Positions 48,814 to 57,426 of a stretch of DNA of 64,000 nt are shown piece after piece. Below the pieces are notes generated by a model. That model ran no database searches. It had not been told where the DNA came from and saw nothing but the letters and a program-made list of their open reading frames with translations. A program made the translations under genes and the position numbers. The stretch is taken from positions 558,001-622,000 of the forward strand of contig JBMORG010000010.1 of the NCBI GenBank assembly GCA_049322355.1, written 5' to 3'. Source of the stretch: 0-14-0-80-60-11 sp049322355 (lineage in GTDB: Bacteria > Desulfobacterota > Desulfobaccia > Desulfobaccales > 0-14-0-80-60-11). The stretch's first letter is position 1. Every line of letters begins with the position of its first letter.

Positions 48814-50166
48814 CTATAGCCTTCCAACCGCTTGCAATGCGTTTTTCAGGGCCAAGGCCTTTTCCGCCACGGCCATGGGGGTTGGCCCCAGGATGCGGAT
48901 CATGGGTTCTTTGCCCCGGTCGCCCCGGTCGTAGATCAGGTCGGGCGGGGGAGCGCCAGGTTTAAGGACAGAAGCCACCCCCCAGGCCAGGGTGCTGCCT
49001 TCCCGGGCCTTGATCTCCGGGGGCTCAAGGCTGCGGTCAAAGCTGGCCACCTTCAAATGCAGCAAGGGGGCCAGATCTTCTATACCCTCAAAAAATCTCA
49101 CGTTCATGGCGCTTCTGAGGTTCGGGTGTGTGGTCATGGCGGTGAGGATGATGGCCGCGATGTGACGGGAAGCTCCGAAAGCCGGCGGCGCGGGAATCAA
49201 TAGGCCCTGGGGACTTTTCAAGATGCGGCCTGGAAAGGCGGCCACTTCCTGGGGTCCTTCGGGGTAGGGAGTAGCGTAGGCCAGGTTGGTCATGACTTCC
49301 GGAACGAGCGGGCTTAAATCTTCTTTTTGCAGCCTGGCTGCAGCGGTCTGCAAGGCCTCCAAAACTTCCAGTCGGGACAGGTCCCTGGCAAAAGAAGCGT
49401 AGGGGTTCACCGGGCCGGTCCCCCGGCCCAGGGGCAGGCCATACTTGAGAGCCTGGTTGGTCAGGGTCCGGGCCTGATTCACGGCTTCGGGAAGGGCCAG
49501 GCCCTGGGCCAGGCCTGCGGCACAGGCGGAAGCCAGCAGGCAGCCGGAGCCGTGGTGGTGCGGCGCGACGAGGCGCACAGCAGGGAGGAAATAAGTATTC
49601 TTGCCATCCGTGAGCACATCCACCGGTTCCCCCGGCAGGTGGCCGCCTTTGGCCAGGACCCACCGGGGCCCTAAGCCCTGGAGTCGACGGGCCGCTTCTG
49701 CCAGCTCCTCAGGGGTTTGAATCTCAAGACCGGAGAGGCGGGCGGCCTCCGGGACATTGGGCGTTAGGAGATAAGTCAGGGGAAACAGTTCCGCTTTCAG
49801 GGCTTCGATGCCGGTCTCGCTCAACAGCGGGAAACCGCCGCCCGCGGCAAGCACCGGGTCCAGCACCAAGTGAACAGTTTCCAGACCTTTAAGTCGCTCC
49901 GCCACCACGCCCACAATCTCCGGGGTGGCCAGCATCCCCACTTTAACCGCATGTACGGGAAAATCGCTGAGTACTGCGTCCAATTGCGCAACCACCACTT
50001 CTGGGGGCACAGGATGGACGGCTTGGACTCCCTGACTGTTCTGGATGGTGAGAGCCGTGACCACCGTGAGGCCGTAGGCCCCCATCAAGGTAGTCACCTT
50101 TAGGTCCTGTTGCAGACCGGCGCCGGCACCCGGATCGGACCCGGCAATGATCAAGACGGTTTTCAT
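48814..50166 (-). CDS. HMP/HMP-phosphate kinase fused to thiamine-phosphate synthase (ThiD-ThiN)
   Basis: The 450-residue protein has an N-terminal ThiD kinase (about 1-265; IAGSDPGAGAGLQQDLKV, VKVGMLATPEIV, DPVLAAGGG, HHHGSGCLLASA) and a C-terminal ThiN domain (about 270-450; PLVPEVMTNLAYATPYP, PAFGASRHIAAIILTAM, MNVRF, IYDRGDRGKEPMIRILGP). ThiN is an alternative thiamine-phosphate synthase that replaces ThiE in archaea and some anaerobes. The fusion would carry out HMP-P phosphorylation and coupling to the thiazole. No TPP riboswitch sequence is visible upstream. ATG at 50166. Confidence 0.9.
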   Translation of the reverse strand: MKTVLIIAGSDPGAGAGLQQDLKVTTLMGAYGLTVVTALTIQNSQGVQAVHPVPPEVVVAQLDAVLSDFPVHAVKVGMLATPEIVGVVAERLKGLETVHLVLDPVLAAGGGFPLLSETGIEALKAELFPLTYLLTPNVPEAARLSGLEIQTPEELAEAARRLQGLGPRWVLAKGGHLPGEPVDVLTDGKNTYFLPAVRLVAPHHHGSGCLLASACAAGLAQGLALPEAVNQARTLTNQALKYGLPLGRGTGPVNPYASFARDLSRLEVLEALQTAAARLQKEDLSPLVPEVMTNLAYATPYPEGPQEVAAFPGRILKSPQGLLIPAPPAFGASRHIAAIILTAMTTHPNLRSAMNVRFFEGIEDLAPLLHLKVASFDRSLEPPEIKAREGSTLAWGVASVLKPGAPPPDLIYDRGDRGKEPMIRILGPTPMAVAEKALALKNALQAVGRL

Positions 50167-50276
50167 ATGTTATGTCGTTTATTCTTTCATATACTATCCC
50201 GACGTCACATAATCAACAATCTCTTAGCCAATAATTCTCTTTACCCAAAACCAAAAACCCAAAACGCAGAACCCAT

Positions 50277-51272
50277 TTACCGTCCCCGGCCGCTGGCCAG
50301 GCAACGCCTGGCTTCGGCTACCAGTTCCCGGCGATAATCGAAGGTGAGATAATGGTTCCGGGCAATCCTAAGTTCGGCCAGAGCCATGTAAAAGGGGTTC
50401 AGGCTATAAAGTCGATCAGCCACAGAAGGGTCCAATTCGGCGGCCGCCAGATAGGCCCGGAAAAAATGCCCAACGGCAGTTTCGGCCCCATTCATATTGC
50501 CTAGGCGCCAACCCCAGGCATGCTTCAATTCCCCGGCTACCCAGGACAGGTCCCAGAGGCGGTCGCCAAACCTGAGTTTCTCCAGGTCCAGGGCCACGGC
50601 CCGGCCATTGGGGAAGAGAAAATTAGTGGGTGTGGCGTCGCCGTGTACCAGCACCTGCTCATCGGAAAAAGCTCGGACGCGGGCTGCCCAAAAAGTTCGT
50701 TCATCCTTTAGGGCCTGGCTGTCCTCCCGGTTCAATAGCCCGGCTCCCTGCAACTGCCCCACCAGCTTATCCAGGTAGGACAGGGCGGGGTCGGGTGAGA
50801 CCGGGAACACCGGGAGCGGCCGGGAGTGAAAAAAAGCCAGCAACTGCGCCAGGTTTTCAAGACCACGAAATAAGGTGGCGGTGTCCCCATAGAGGCAAGC
50901 CTGGCAGATGAGATTATCCAGATCAGGCCCGGGCACGGCCTCCAGCAGGAGACCCAAGGAATGCTGCGGCCAGCGCCCCAGGAGTTGAGGCACCAGACCC
51001 TGGCCGTTGGTGACTCCCAAGGCTGGAAGCTGCCGGTAGTTGTCATATTCCCGGGCCAGACTGAGATCGGCAGAGCCTTGAGGCGGATAAGCAGAAAAGA
51101 ATTTTCCCACCACCGCCCCTCCTTCAGGAAAGGTGAACCGCAGAACCTGGCGTGAAGAAGGCAAAGTTTCCGCGTAAACCTCTGAGGCCAAAGGGTATGA
51201 AATCCCTACGTTATCCGACAACAGCTGCCGGAGGGCCTGGATCAGGGGATCAGAGGCAGGCACCAGTTTCAT
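50277..51272 (-). CDS. APH-family phosphotransferase
   Basis: The 331-residue protein has the aminoglycoside phosphotransferase/choline kinase fold: nucleotide-binding strands near VVGKFFSAYP, a middle GLLLEAVPGPDL, the catalytic loop VLVHGDATPTNFLF (about 218) and the metal site VALDLEKLRFGD (about 237). Substrates of such kinases include sugars, choline, amino acids and antibiotics; none can be picked here. It is preceded on the same strand by the HgdC/HgdB pair but separated by a 196-bp gap with repeat B. Confidence 0.8.
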   Translation of the reverse strand: MKLVPASDPLIQALRQLLSDNVGISYPLASEVYAETLPSSRQVLRFTFPEGGAVVGKFFSAYPPQGSADLSLAREYDNYRQLPALGVTNGQGLVPQLLGRWPQHSLGLLLEAVPGPDLDNLICQACLYGDTATLFRGLENLAQLLAFFHSRPLPVFPVSPDPALSYLDKLVGQLQGAGLLNREDSQALKDERTFWAARVRAFSDEQVLVHGDATPTNFLFPNGRAVALDLEKLRFGDRLWDLSWVAGELKHAWGWRLGNMNGAETAVGHFFRAYLAAAELDPSVADRLYSLNPFYMALAELRIARNHYLTFDYRRELVAEARRCLASGRGR

Positions 51273-51324
51273 GGCGATTTTTTACCGATGGCGAAAATAT
51301 TTTATAAATCCAGGCCCTTTTAAA

Positions 51325-51427
51325 CTCCTCCTCCCCTGGTGGGAGGCGGTGGGGGGAGGGAGAATAAGCAAACGAAATCAACAAGATAATCCACCCCACC
51401 CTGAACCTCCCGCATCAAGGGAAGGGA
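51325..51427. repeat. Long palindromic repeat, family B, copy 3
   Basis: CTCCTCCCCTGGTGGGAGGC with GGTGGGGGGAGGGAGAA at the left and CCACCCCACCCTGAACCTCC, CGCATCAAGGGAAGGGAA at the right. The arms are more decayed than in the other copies, and the centre is longer. Confidence 0.75.
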
Positions 51428-51468
51428 AAAATTCCAAGAATTTATATAGCGTATATCTGGGAAGTTAT

Positions 51469-52281
51469 CTATAGGACGCCTGTCCCACACCGGACTGCTT
51501 CAAGAGCGCAGCCCAGGGCGCCGTTGAATTGGGGGAAGGGCGGCACCATCACGTGGTAGTCGCCAAATTCTCCCAGCAGACGGACTATAGCCTGATTTTT
51601 CGCAACGCCTCCCACAAAGACCAGGGTGGGACAGCGGTAGCGCCGCATCATGGCCAAGGCCCGGCGGGCCACCGAAGCATTAACCCCGGCAGCGATCCTG
51701 GCAGGATCCACCCCGTCCAGGAGGTGGCCCACCAACTCAGTCTCTCCAAAGATGGCGCAGGTTTGGGAGACGTCCACAGGGTCCTCCCAATACCCGGCAA
51801 ATTCAGTCAGTGGCATCTTAAGAAAACGTGCCATATTTTCCAGGTAGCGTCCGGTGCCCGCGGCGCAACGATCGTTAGTGAGAAAATCAAAGACCCGGCC
51901 CTCCCGAATATAGAGGACCTTGGTGTCCTGCCCCCCCATTTCCAAAAGAATGAAGTGGTCCAAGCCCGTCATATATTTAGCCCCCAGGAAGTGAGCCCGA
52001 ATCTCGGTGATAGTGGGAAAATGGGCCTTCAGGAGATTTTTGCCATAGCCAGTGACCATCAGTCCCTCAGGCTCGGGCAAATCCAATTGCGCCCAGTCGA
52101 CCGCGAGCTGCCCTGGCTGGCGCACCAGATACTCCCGGTAGAATGTAATGCTGTCCCAGCGGCGCCGTCCCAAGGCTCCTTGGCCCCGGGGATAGACCAG
52201 TTTCACCGAGCGGCTGCCGAAATCCAGACCGTAAGCCAGATGCTGGGGCGGATGAGGCGAGGGCCTAAGGCCGTAGGACAT
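51469..52281 (-). CDS. ATP-dependent activator of a 2-hydroxyacyl-CoA dehydratase-type enzyme
   Basis: The 270-residue protein belongs to the BadF/BcrA/HgdC family, with an ASKHA fold: YGLDFGSRSVKLVY at residues about 17-30, LLEMGGQDTKVLYI (about 112), NDRCAAGTGRYLE (about 138) with the first cluster cysteine, QTCAIFGETELVGH (about 173) with the second, and FVGGVAKNQAI near 225. The dimer holds one [4Fe-4S] cluster and uses ATP to push an electron at very low potential into its partner. The partner gene overlaps it by 17 bp upstream, so translation is coupled. E. coli YjiL has the same relation to YjiM. Confidence 0.9.
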   Translation of the reverse strand: MSYGLRPSPHPPQHLAYGLDFGSRSVKLVYPRGQGALGRRRWDSITFYREYLVRQPGQLAVDWAQLDLPEPEGLMVTGYGKNLLKAHFPTITEIRAHFLGAKYMTGLDHFILLEMGGQDTKVLYIREGRVFDFLTNDRCAAGTGRYLENMARFLKMPLTEFAGYWEDPVDVSQTCAIFGETELVGHLLDGVDPARIAAGVNASVARRALAMMRRYRCPTLVFVGGVAKNQAIVRLLGEFGDYHVMVPPFPQFNGALGCALEAVRCGTGVL

Positions 52282-53272
52282 CGACGAAGGCCTCCAGACG
52301 CATGCGGCTGCGGGAATCCAGGGGGGTGGGGCGGTCCCCTTCGATGGTCAGGATGGGGACATTGAGGCGCTCCCGGATCAGCTGGTCAAACATCTGGCGG
52401 AAGCAGAAGCTCTGCGTGTAGTGCACCAGGCCATCCAAACGGCGGAGAGTCACGGCCTCTTTGAGATCGGCGAGGCGGCCCCAGATGTCATAGGGGTAGG
52501 TATAGTTGAGGTATTGGTCCACCAGGTCCAGGGTTTCATGAGGCATGCTGAATTGCCGGGGAAATTCATGGAAAACCACGGCCGCGCCCAGTTCCTCCAG
52601 ATAGTCCCACAGGTCCGTGAAGATGGGCGGGATGCCGGCAAACCCCAGACGCACCCGGCCATTGGTATTGGGCCGCATCTCAGCTCTTTGCAGGAAAGCC
52701 GCCAGGTTGTGTTCGTAGGAGTCAAGGTCCGAAGTAAAATCAGAAGAGGAGATAAGCCAATGAAAATTCTCCTGGCCGGTAACCTGGCCGGTCTCCCAGG
52801 TGAGACGGTCCAGATGGCGCAGTTGTTGGCGGACAGGTGCCAGGCGCTTCTGCATCCGGTCCACCGCTTGGGGGTCCGTCCCCACACGGATCGTCAGGGA
52901 GTTGATTTCCCGGGCCAGTTGCTCCCGGTCCTTGGGGTAGGGAAACTTGAAATGAATAACTTCAATGCCCTCGGATTCCAGGATTTCACCCAAAGCCTGG
53001 GTATTGGAGCAGTCCCCCTGGCAGGCGGCGATGACCGTGGCGATCTCCGGATGAGCCTTGAGAGCGGCGTAGATGCCTTTGATCCAGGCGCAGAGGGTGC
53101 GGGGGAAGCCCGCGGCTTCCGCCTGGCTTATCCGGGCCAGGGCCGCGGGGTCGGCAATGAACAGGTTATTCAGGTCCACCGGGGTCAGGCCGGCGGCCAG
53201 CACCACTTCCACCGGAACAGTGGTGGTCAGGCCAATTTTGGCGCCGATACCTAAAGGTGTAGACAGAGGCAT
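52265..53272 (-). CDS. 2-hydroxyacyl-CoA dehydratase D-component-like protein (HgdB/YjiM type)
   Basis: The 335-residue protein matches the HgdB family: GLTTTVPVEVVLAAGLTPVDLNN at residues 13-35, FPRTLCAWIKG (about 60), ACQGDCSNTQALGE (about 86), and YTQSFCFRQMFDQL near 288. The four cysteines could bind one [4Fe-4S] cluster. True dehydratases have two different such subunits; here one gene stands alone with an activator, as in the YjiM/YjiL or double-cubane-protein type. The reaction is unknown; a reductive step at very low potential is inferred. An ATG start at 53272 is used. Confidence 0.82.
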   Translation of the reverse strand: MPLSTPLGIGAKIGLTTTVPVEVVLAAGLTPVDLNNLFIADPAALARISQAEAAGFPRTLCAWIKGIYAALKAHPEIATVIAACQGDCSNTQALGEILESEGIEVIHFKFPYPKDREQLAREINSLTIRVGTDPQAVDRMQKRLAPVRQQLRHLDRLTWETGQVTGQENFHWLISSSDFTSDLDSYEHNLAAFLQRAEMRPNTNGRVRLGFAGIPPIFTDLWDYLEELGAAVVFHEFPRQFSMPHETLDLVDQYLNYTYPYDIWGRLADLKEAVTLRRLDGLVHYTQSFCFRQMFDQLIRERLNVPILTIEGDRPTPLDSRSRMRLEAFVDVLRP

Positions 53273-53283
53273 GCTGAACTCAA

Positions 53284-53997
53284 TTACGGCACTTCGCCTT
53301 CATGGAAGTGGATTTCTTGCAAGCCTTCGGTTTCAGAGAGGCTGTGAACCAAGTCATTGAATGCTATGTTATCCTTGCTCTCCAGGCGGAACCGAAAACT
53401 CCTCAGGTTATCGGGAGGCTCCAGTTTGTAGTTGATGAACTGTACGGAGGCACGATGATATTCAAGGATCTGCCTGATCTGGTCCAGGGGATTTGCTACT
53501 CCTTGATATTTTAAGGTCAGTATGGTGAACAGATCGTGGGCGAAGATCGGTTTAATGAAGCGGAGGGCATATAAAATAATCAGGCTGATCAGAGAGGCAA
53601 ACAGGGCCGGAATAAGATACCCGGCGCCGATGGCCAATCCTAAACCAGTGGCCAGCCAAAGGCCCGCGGCGGTGGTCAGGCCCCGTACTGAGCCCTTGCC
53701 GGTGATGATGGCGCCGGCTCCCAGGAACCCCATGCTGGCGATGGCATAAGAGGCGATCCGGGCCGGGTCCAAACGGACCACTGATTGGTCCACGGCCAGA
53801 TGCCGGTGCAACTCCACCATTTCCAGGGACAGCATCATCATGAGGCAGGCGCCTACAGAGACCAGGATAAAGGTCCGCAGCCCCGCGGCCTGCCCATGTG
53901 TCTCCCTTTCAAAGCCTATGGCTGCTCCCACCCCGGCGGCAATCACCAGCCGGGCCAACTCCCAGGTGATATGCTGGATGTCCCATATGTCCCACAT
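53284..53997 (-). CDS. MgtC/SapB-family membrane protein
   Basis: The 237-residue protein has four to five N-terminal membrane helices with the family core GAAIGFERETHGQAAGLRTFILVSVGACLMM (here cited in part) at about residues 22-50, SMGFLGAGAII near 95 and VRGLTTAAGLWLATGLGLAIG near 110, then a soluble ACT-like C-terminal domain (about 160-237). MgtC proteins aid growth at low magnesium and bear on ATP synthase or phosphate uptake in pathogens; outside them the role is unclear. ATG at 53997 has GAAGGAG six bases upstream. Confidence 0.9.
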   Translation of the reverse strand: MWDIWDIQHITWELARLVIAAGVGAAIGFERETHGQAAGLRTFILVSVGACLMMMLSLEMVELHRHLAVDQSVVRLDPARIASYAIASMGFLGAGAIITGKGSVRGLTTAAGLWLATGLGLAIGAGYLIPALFASLISLIILYALRFIKPIFAHDLFTILTLKYQGVANPLDQIRQILEYHRASVQFINYKLEPPDNLRSFRFRLESKDNIAFNDLVHSLSETEGLQEIHFHEGEVP

Positions 53998-54164
53998 AAT
54001 GCGCTCCTTCAAAATCTGGCCGGTTTTCCCTCGGTGAGGAAGCCTCTCCTTTTGATCCGGGGAGAAAACTCAAGGGAAATAGAATGTCTTTAACTGAAAG
54101 AAGGATTTTCGTTGCGACAGGCACGGCGGCAGCCTTTCTCAAGCGGCTAAAAAATTCTGATACG

Positions 54165-54848
54165 TCAATGCCGGAGACCGAAGATGGCGGTTCCTACTCT
54201 CACCAGGGTAGCCCCTTCCTCCACCGCCACCGCGAAATCCCCGGACATACCCATGGAAAGCTCCGGAAGGGGGAGGCCGCTTAGATCCCGGAGCCGGTCC
54301 CGTAGTTCCCGCAAGGCCCGAAAGTAAGGGCGCACTTCTTCCGGATCGCTAAACCACGGCGGCATGGTCATCAGACCCAGAAGACGCAGGTGCGGCAGCC
54401 GGGCAACCTCCTGCACCAACTCCCAAGCGGCATCGGGAGTCACCCCGGACTTGGTGTCTTCGCCCCCCTGATTTACCTGGATGAGGATATCCTGGATTTT
54501 TCCCTGGCCGGCGGCGGCACCATCCAAAGCCCGGGCCAGCTTGAGACGGTCCACTCCATGAATCAGGTCGAACAACTCCACCGCAGGTTTGGCCTTGTTG
54601 GTTTGGAGGTGGCCCACCAGGTGCCAGCTCAACTTTCGCCCCAGGGCGGCGATTTTGTCCCTGGCCTCTTGAAGATAGTTTTCTCCAAAAAGCGTCTGAC
54701 CTGCGTCAACCGCCGCCCGGATGCGGTCTACGTCCACGGTCTTGCTCACCGCCACCAGGCGCACCCCGCCGGGGTCGCGGCCGGCTTTGCGGCAGGCCGC
54801 GGCGATGGTGTTCCGGACTTCTTCCAGGTTACGGGCTATTTGGGTCAT
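54165..54848 (-). CDS. PLP homeostasis protein YggS
   Basis: The 227-residue protein is the one-domain alanine-racemase-like TIM barrel that binds PLP. The PLP lysine is in LVAVSKTVDVDRIRAA (about residue 36), followed by FGENYLQEARDK, WHLVGHLQTNKAK, GLMTMPPW and LSMGMSGDFAVAVEEGATLVRVG at the phosphate site. It has no catalytic activity known and keeps PLP and amino-acid pools in balance. The genes beside it (MgtC, TatD) are not related in function. Start at the ATG 54848. Confidence 0.93.
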   Translation of the reverse strand: MTQIARNLEEVRNTIAAACRKAGRDPGGVRLVAVSKTVDVDRIRAAVDAGQTLFGENYLQEARDKIAALGRKLSWHLVGHLQTNKAKPAVELFDLIHGVDRLKLARALDGAAAGQGKIQDILIQVNQGGEDTKSGVTPDAAWELVQEVARLPHLRLLGLMTMPPWFSDPEEVRPYFRALRELRDRLRDLSGLPLPELSMGMSGDFAVAVEEGATLVRVGTAIFGLRH

Positions 54849-54859
54849 ATATATCCATA

Positions 54860-54880
54860 CGCCGCCGAGGGTCGGCGGCG
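54860..54880. repeat. GC hairpin after the yggS start
   Basis: CGCCGCCGA-GGG-TCGGCGGCG is a perfect 9-bp stem. TAC...CTAC-type flanks suggest a small REP element that occurs in many genomes. A second hairpin, ACAGGCT-GAAA-AGCCTGT, lies at 54997-55014 in the same gap. Confidence 0.55.
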
Positions 54881-55046
54881 CTACATTTACATGGCGCCGG
54901 TTATAATATTTTTACTGGTGCCGAGCGCTCAGGCGCGACTGGTTTTGAAATGTTTTGCTGCCAGGGGCAGGACACCCGCCCTCGGGCGCCCAAGACACAG
55001 GCTGAAAAGCCTGTACTGAATAAGATTCCGGTGGGGCCTGCCACTT

Positions 55047-55844
55047 TTATTTTCTTAAGACCTCAGTTTCCTTCAAACCAAAAACCGCCAGGGTATTGGC
55101 CCAGGTGTGGGCGGCAACCTCTTCCAAGGCCAGACCCCGGGCATCCGCCAGTTGTTGGGCGGTGGCTACCACGTAGGCCGGTTCATTCCTTTTGCCCCGC
55201 CAGGGCTGAGGCGGCAGATAAGGGCAGTCGGTCTCCACCAGGATACGGCCCAGGGGCACCTGCCGGGCTACCTCCCGCAAGGGGCCGGCCTTGGGGTAGG
55301 TCAGGGTTCCGGAGAAGGACAGGTAAAAACCCAGGTCCAGGAAGGAGTGGGCTTCCTCCAGACTACCGCCGTAACAATGCATGACTCCGCCCGCCAGGCG
55401 GCCCCGGTATTCCCGCAGGATGGACAGGGTGACGGGGGTGGCCTCCCGGGTGTGAATGACCACGACCTTTTTATGGGCGATGGCAAACTCCAATTGCCGG
55501 CGAAACCAGTACTGCTGGGTCTCTTCCGGAGAGCGGCGCCGATAAAAATCCAGCCCGATTTCCCCGATTGCCACCACTTTGGAATCGGCCGCGAGAGAAT
55601 CCATTGCTTCCAGGTCGCCTTCGGTCATGGTCCCGGCGCCGTGGGGATGGACCCCGATTATCGCCACGATTCCAGGAGATTTTTTAGCAGTGGCGATAAC
55701 CTGGGGGGCGTCCCTCAGGCCGGTGGCCACGTTGATCACCAGGTCAACCCCGGCCTGCCGGGCCCGTTGCAGGACCGCGGCCTGGTCGGGGAAGTGATCT
55801 TCCAGATCCAGATGAGCGTGAGAGTCAGCCAGGTGGATAGACAT
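55047..55844 (-). CDS. TatD-family metal-dependent DNase
   Basis: The 265-residue TIM-barrel hydrolase has ADSHAHLDLEDHF at the N-terminus, VAIGEIGLDFYRR (about 85), VVIHTREATPVTL (about 120), MHCYGGSLEEA (about 145) and VETDCPYLPPQPWRGKRNEPAYV (cited in part) with the last aspartate. TatD-like enzymes are 3'-5' exonucleases on DNA and RNA and sometimes act on D-aminoacyl-tRNA. ATG at 55844 fits the family; an ATG 11 codons earlier has no ribosome site. It diverges from the NAGPA-domain gene. Confidence 0.92.
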   Translation of the reverse strand: MSIHLADSHAHLDLEDHFPDQAAVLQRARQAGVDLVINVATGLRDAPQVIATAKKSPGIVAIIGVHPHGAGTMTEGDLEAMDSLAADSKVVAIGEIGLDFYRRRSPEETQQYWFRRQLEFAIAHKKVVVIHTREATPVTLSILREYRGRLAGGVMHCYGGSLEEAHSFLDLGFYLSFSGTLTYPKAGPLREVARQVPLGRILVETDCPYLPPQPWRGKRNEPAYVVATAQQLADARGLALEEVAAHTWANTLAVFGLKETEVLRK

Positions 55845-55918
55845 ATTTTCAAGCTTGTGGACAATTTCCCTATGCATGGTAAAATATACGAAATTTCGCC
55901 GGGCTGCAAGGAGAGGCG

Positions 55919-56755
55919 GTGACCGCCAGGGTTTTTGCTCTTGTTGTAGTAGGTTGGTTGGGGTTGGGGGCAGTCTTGTCAGCGGGGGCGGCGGGTTTAA
56001 CGCACACTCCCCCTCAATGGCAGGAAATCGGCCGGGGACTAACTTTTACTCAGGTGCATGTCCTGCGGGACGGTGTACTTGTGGACGATCTGGCGGTAGT
56101 GAAAATAGATCCCGCCTCCAACGCCTTCCGGGTGTTTCACGGGGCACCGCAAGCCATTACCGTCTGGCAGGAGAAACTTCAGGCCCCTATCGTGTTCAAC
56201 GGCAGTTATTACAGGCGCGACGGCACCCCCTGCGGCCTAGTGATTGCCGACGGCAAACCCATCGGGCCCACCCATAACCGCCAGATGCGGGGGATGTTCG
56301 TAGCGGAACCCAAGGGCATGTCTCCCGATCTCCCCCGGGCTACCATCTTGGATTTACTTACCACTCCGGTTGACCCAAAAAAATTGCCGTGGACTCAAGG
56401 GGTGCAATCCTTCCCGTTGTTGCTGGACTACAAGGGGAAGATCCGGATAAAAAATAGCGACAAACGGTCCCACCGCACCGTGATCGCTACGGACCGCATC
56501 GGTAATATCCTGGTATTTAATTCCTCCAAGAGGTTTTTTACGCTGTTTGAGTTTGCCAATTTTCTCAAAAGCAGCCAGTTCAGCATTGATTCTGCCCTAA
56601 ACCTGGATGGCGGCACGGAAGCGCAACTCTATATCAAAACCAAGAGTTTAGATTATTATTCTCCCCCTTCCTGGGAGAATTCCCTAGGTAACCTCATCGA
56701 TGAGCAGAAATATTGGTTGCCTACCGTCATAGGAGTTTTTCCGCGCCAGGAGTGA
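55919..56755 (+). CDS. Secreted phosphodiester-glycosidase-domain (NAGPA) protein
   Basis: The 278-residue protein starts with a signal peptide (MTARVFALVVVGWLGLGAVL...AGA), then a NAGPA/DUF2233 domain with VFNGSYYRRDGTPCGLVI (about 98), QSFPLLLDYKGK, RTVIATDRIG and ALNLDGGTEAQLYIK (about 220). The domain is named after mammalian uncovering enzyme; bacterial members may cleave phosphodiester-linked sugars in the periplasm. Start GTG at 55919 is set by AAGGAG six bases before. It lies 5 bp before the next gene, so they are probably in an operon. Confidence 0.85.
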   Translation: MTARVFALVVVGWLGLGAVLSAGAAGLTHTPPQWQEIGRGLTFTQVHVLRDGVLVDDLAVVKIDPASNAFRVFHGAPQAITVWQEKLQAPIVFNGSYYRRDGTPCGLVIADGKPIGPTHNRQMRGMFVAEPKGMSPDLPRATILDLLTTPVDPKKLPWTQGVQSFPLLLDYKGKIRIKNSDKRSHRTVIATDRIGNILVFNSSKRFFTLFEFANFLKSSQFSIDSALNLDGGTEAQLYIKTKSLDYYSPPSWENSLGNLIDEQKYWLPTVIGVFPRQE

Positions 56756-56760
56756 TCTCC

Positions 56761-57426
56761 ATGGCAGGTTATCTGATTTTGGGATTTGGAAAATTCGGCC
56801 GCCTGGCCCTGGAGCGTTTAGCCCGGCAGGATGTTGCTGCCAGTTTTCTGGTGGTGGAGCGCGAGTCTGGACCCCTGGCAATTATAGGACGCGGTCCAAA
56901 CCTGGAACAGGTGCAGGCCGAAGCCATCACCTTTCTAGTGCAGCGGCTAAAACCGGGGGTCCGGTGGGACTGGATCATCCCCATGGTGCCGATCCATGTA
57001 GTTTACCATTGGCTCATGGCAGGTCCATTGGCGGGATCGGATTGGCAGCCGGCGGCGGTACCCGAAGGTCTGGCGAATTTGGCCCCGGTTTGCCAACGGG
57101 GCTCGGAAGGTGAACTATATCTGAGCCTGGCCCAACACCTCTGCCCCGATGACTGCGCCGAACCGGAGAACTGCCCTGTCACGGGGGAATCACGAGAGCG
57201 TCCGCTTTACCAGGAGTTGGCTTCTGTCAATCTGGCGGGATATCAAGTAAGGGTCATTCCCAGCCAACAACTGGCTCCTGGAGTGGGTGGGTACCCTCCG
57301 GGGCACTTGCTGGACCTGGCCTGTGATCTGGAGAACTTGGAGGGCAACGTTTTGATCGCCACTGCCTGCCGGTGTCATGGGGTCGTACATGGAATAGTTC
57401 GGAGGTCCAGGAGACAAAGTGTTTAA
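56761..57426 (+). CDS. Unrecognised Rossmann-type protein with a cysteine cluster
   Basis: I have no family name for this 221-residue protein. It begins like a nucleotide-binding TrkA-N/KTN domain, YLILGFGKFGRLALERLA (G-x-G-x-x-G at residues 8-13), and has an acidic VVERESG after the second strand. The middle contains C111 and C128-x3-C132-x5-C138, and the end has C188 and C203-x-C205-H, a pattern that could bind a metal or Fe-S cluster. ATG at 56761 has AGGAG eight bases upstream. Its last 8 bases overlap the sigma-54 activator gene, so both are probably made together. Confidence 0.7.
   Translation: MAGYLILGFGKFGRLALERLARQDVAASFLVVERESGPLAIIGRGPNLEQVQAEAITFLVQRLKPGVRWDWIIPMVPIHVVYHWLMAGPLAGSDWQPAAVPEGLANLAPVCQRGSEGELYLSLAQHLCPDDCAEPENCPVTGESRERPLYQELASVNLAGYQVRVIPSQQLAPGVGGYPPGHLLDLACDLENLEGNVLIATACRCHGVVHGIVRRSRRQSV

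Noticed and set aside
50167..50276. Possible TPP riboswitch ahead of the ThiD-ThiN gene
   Set aside because: The CTGAGA and CTGATC-type conserved loops are not found on the minus strand of this gap.
52265..53272. Calling the HgdB-like gene a true 2-hydroxyglutaryl-CoA dehydratase or a double-cubane protein
   Set aside because: The second subunit is missing for the former and only four cysteines are visible for the latter.
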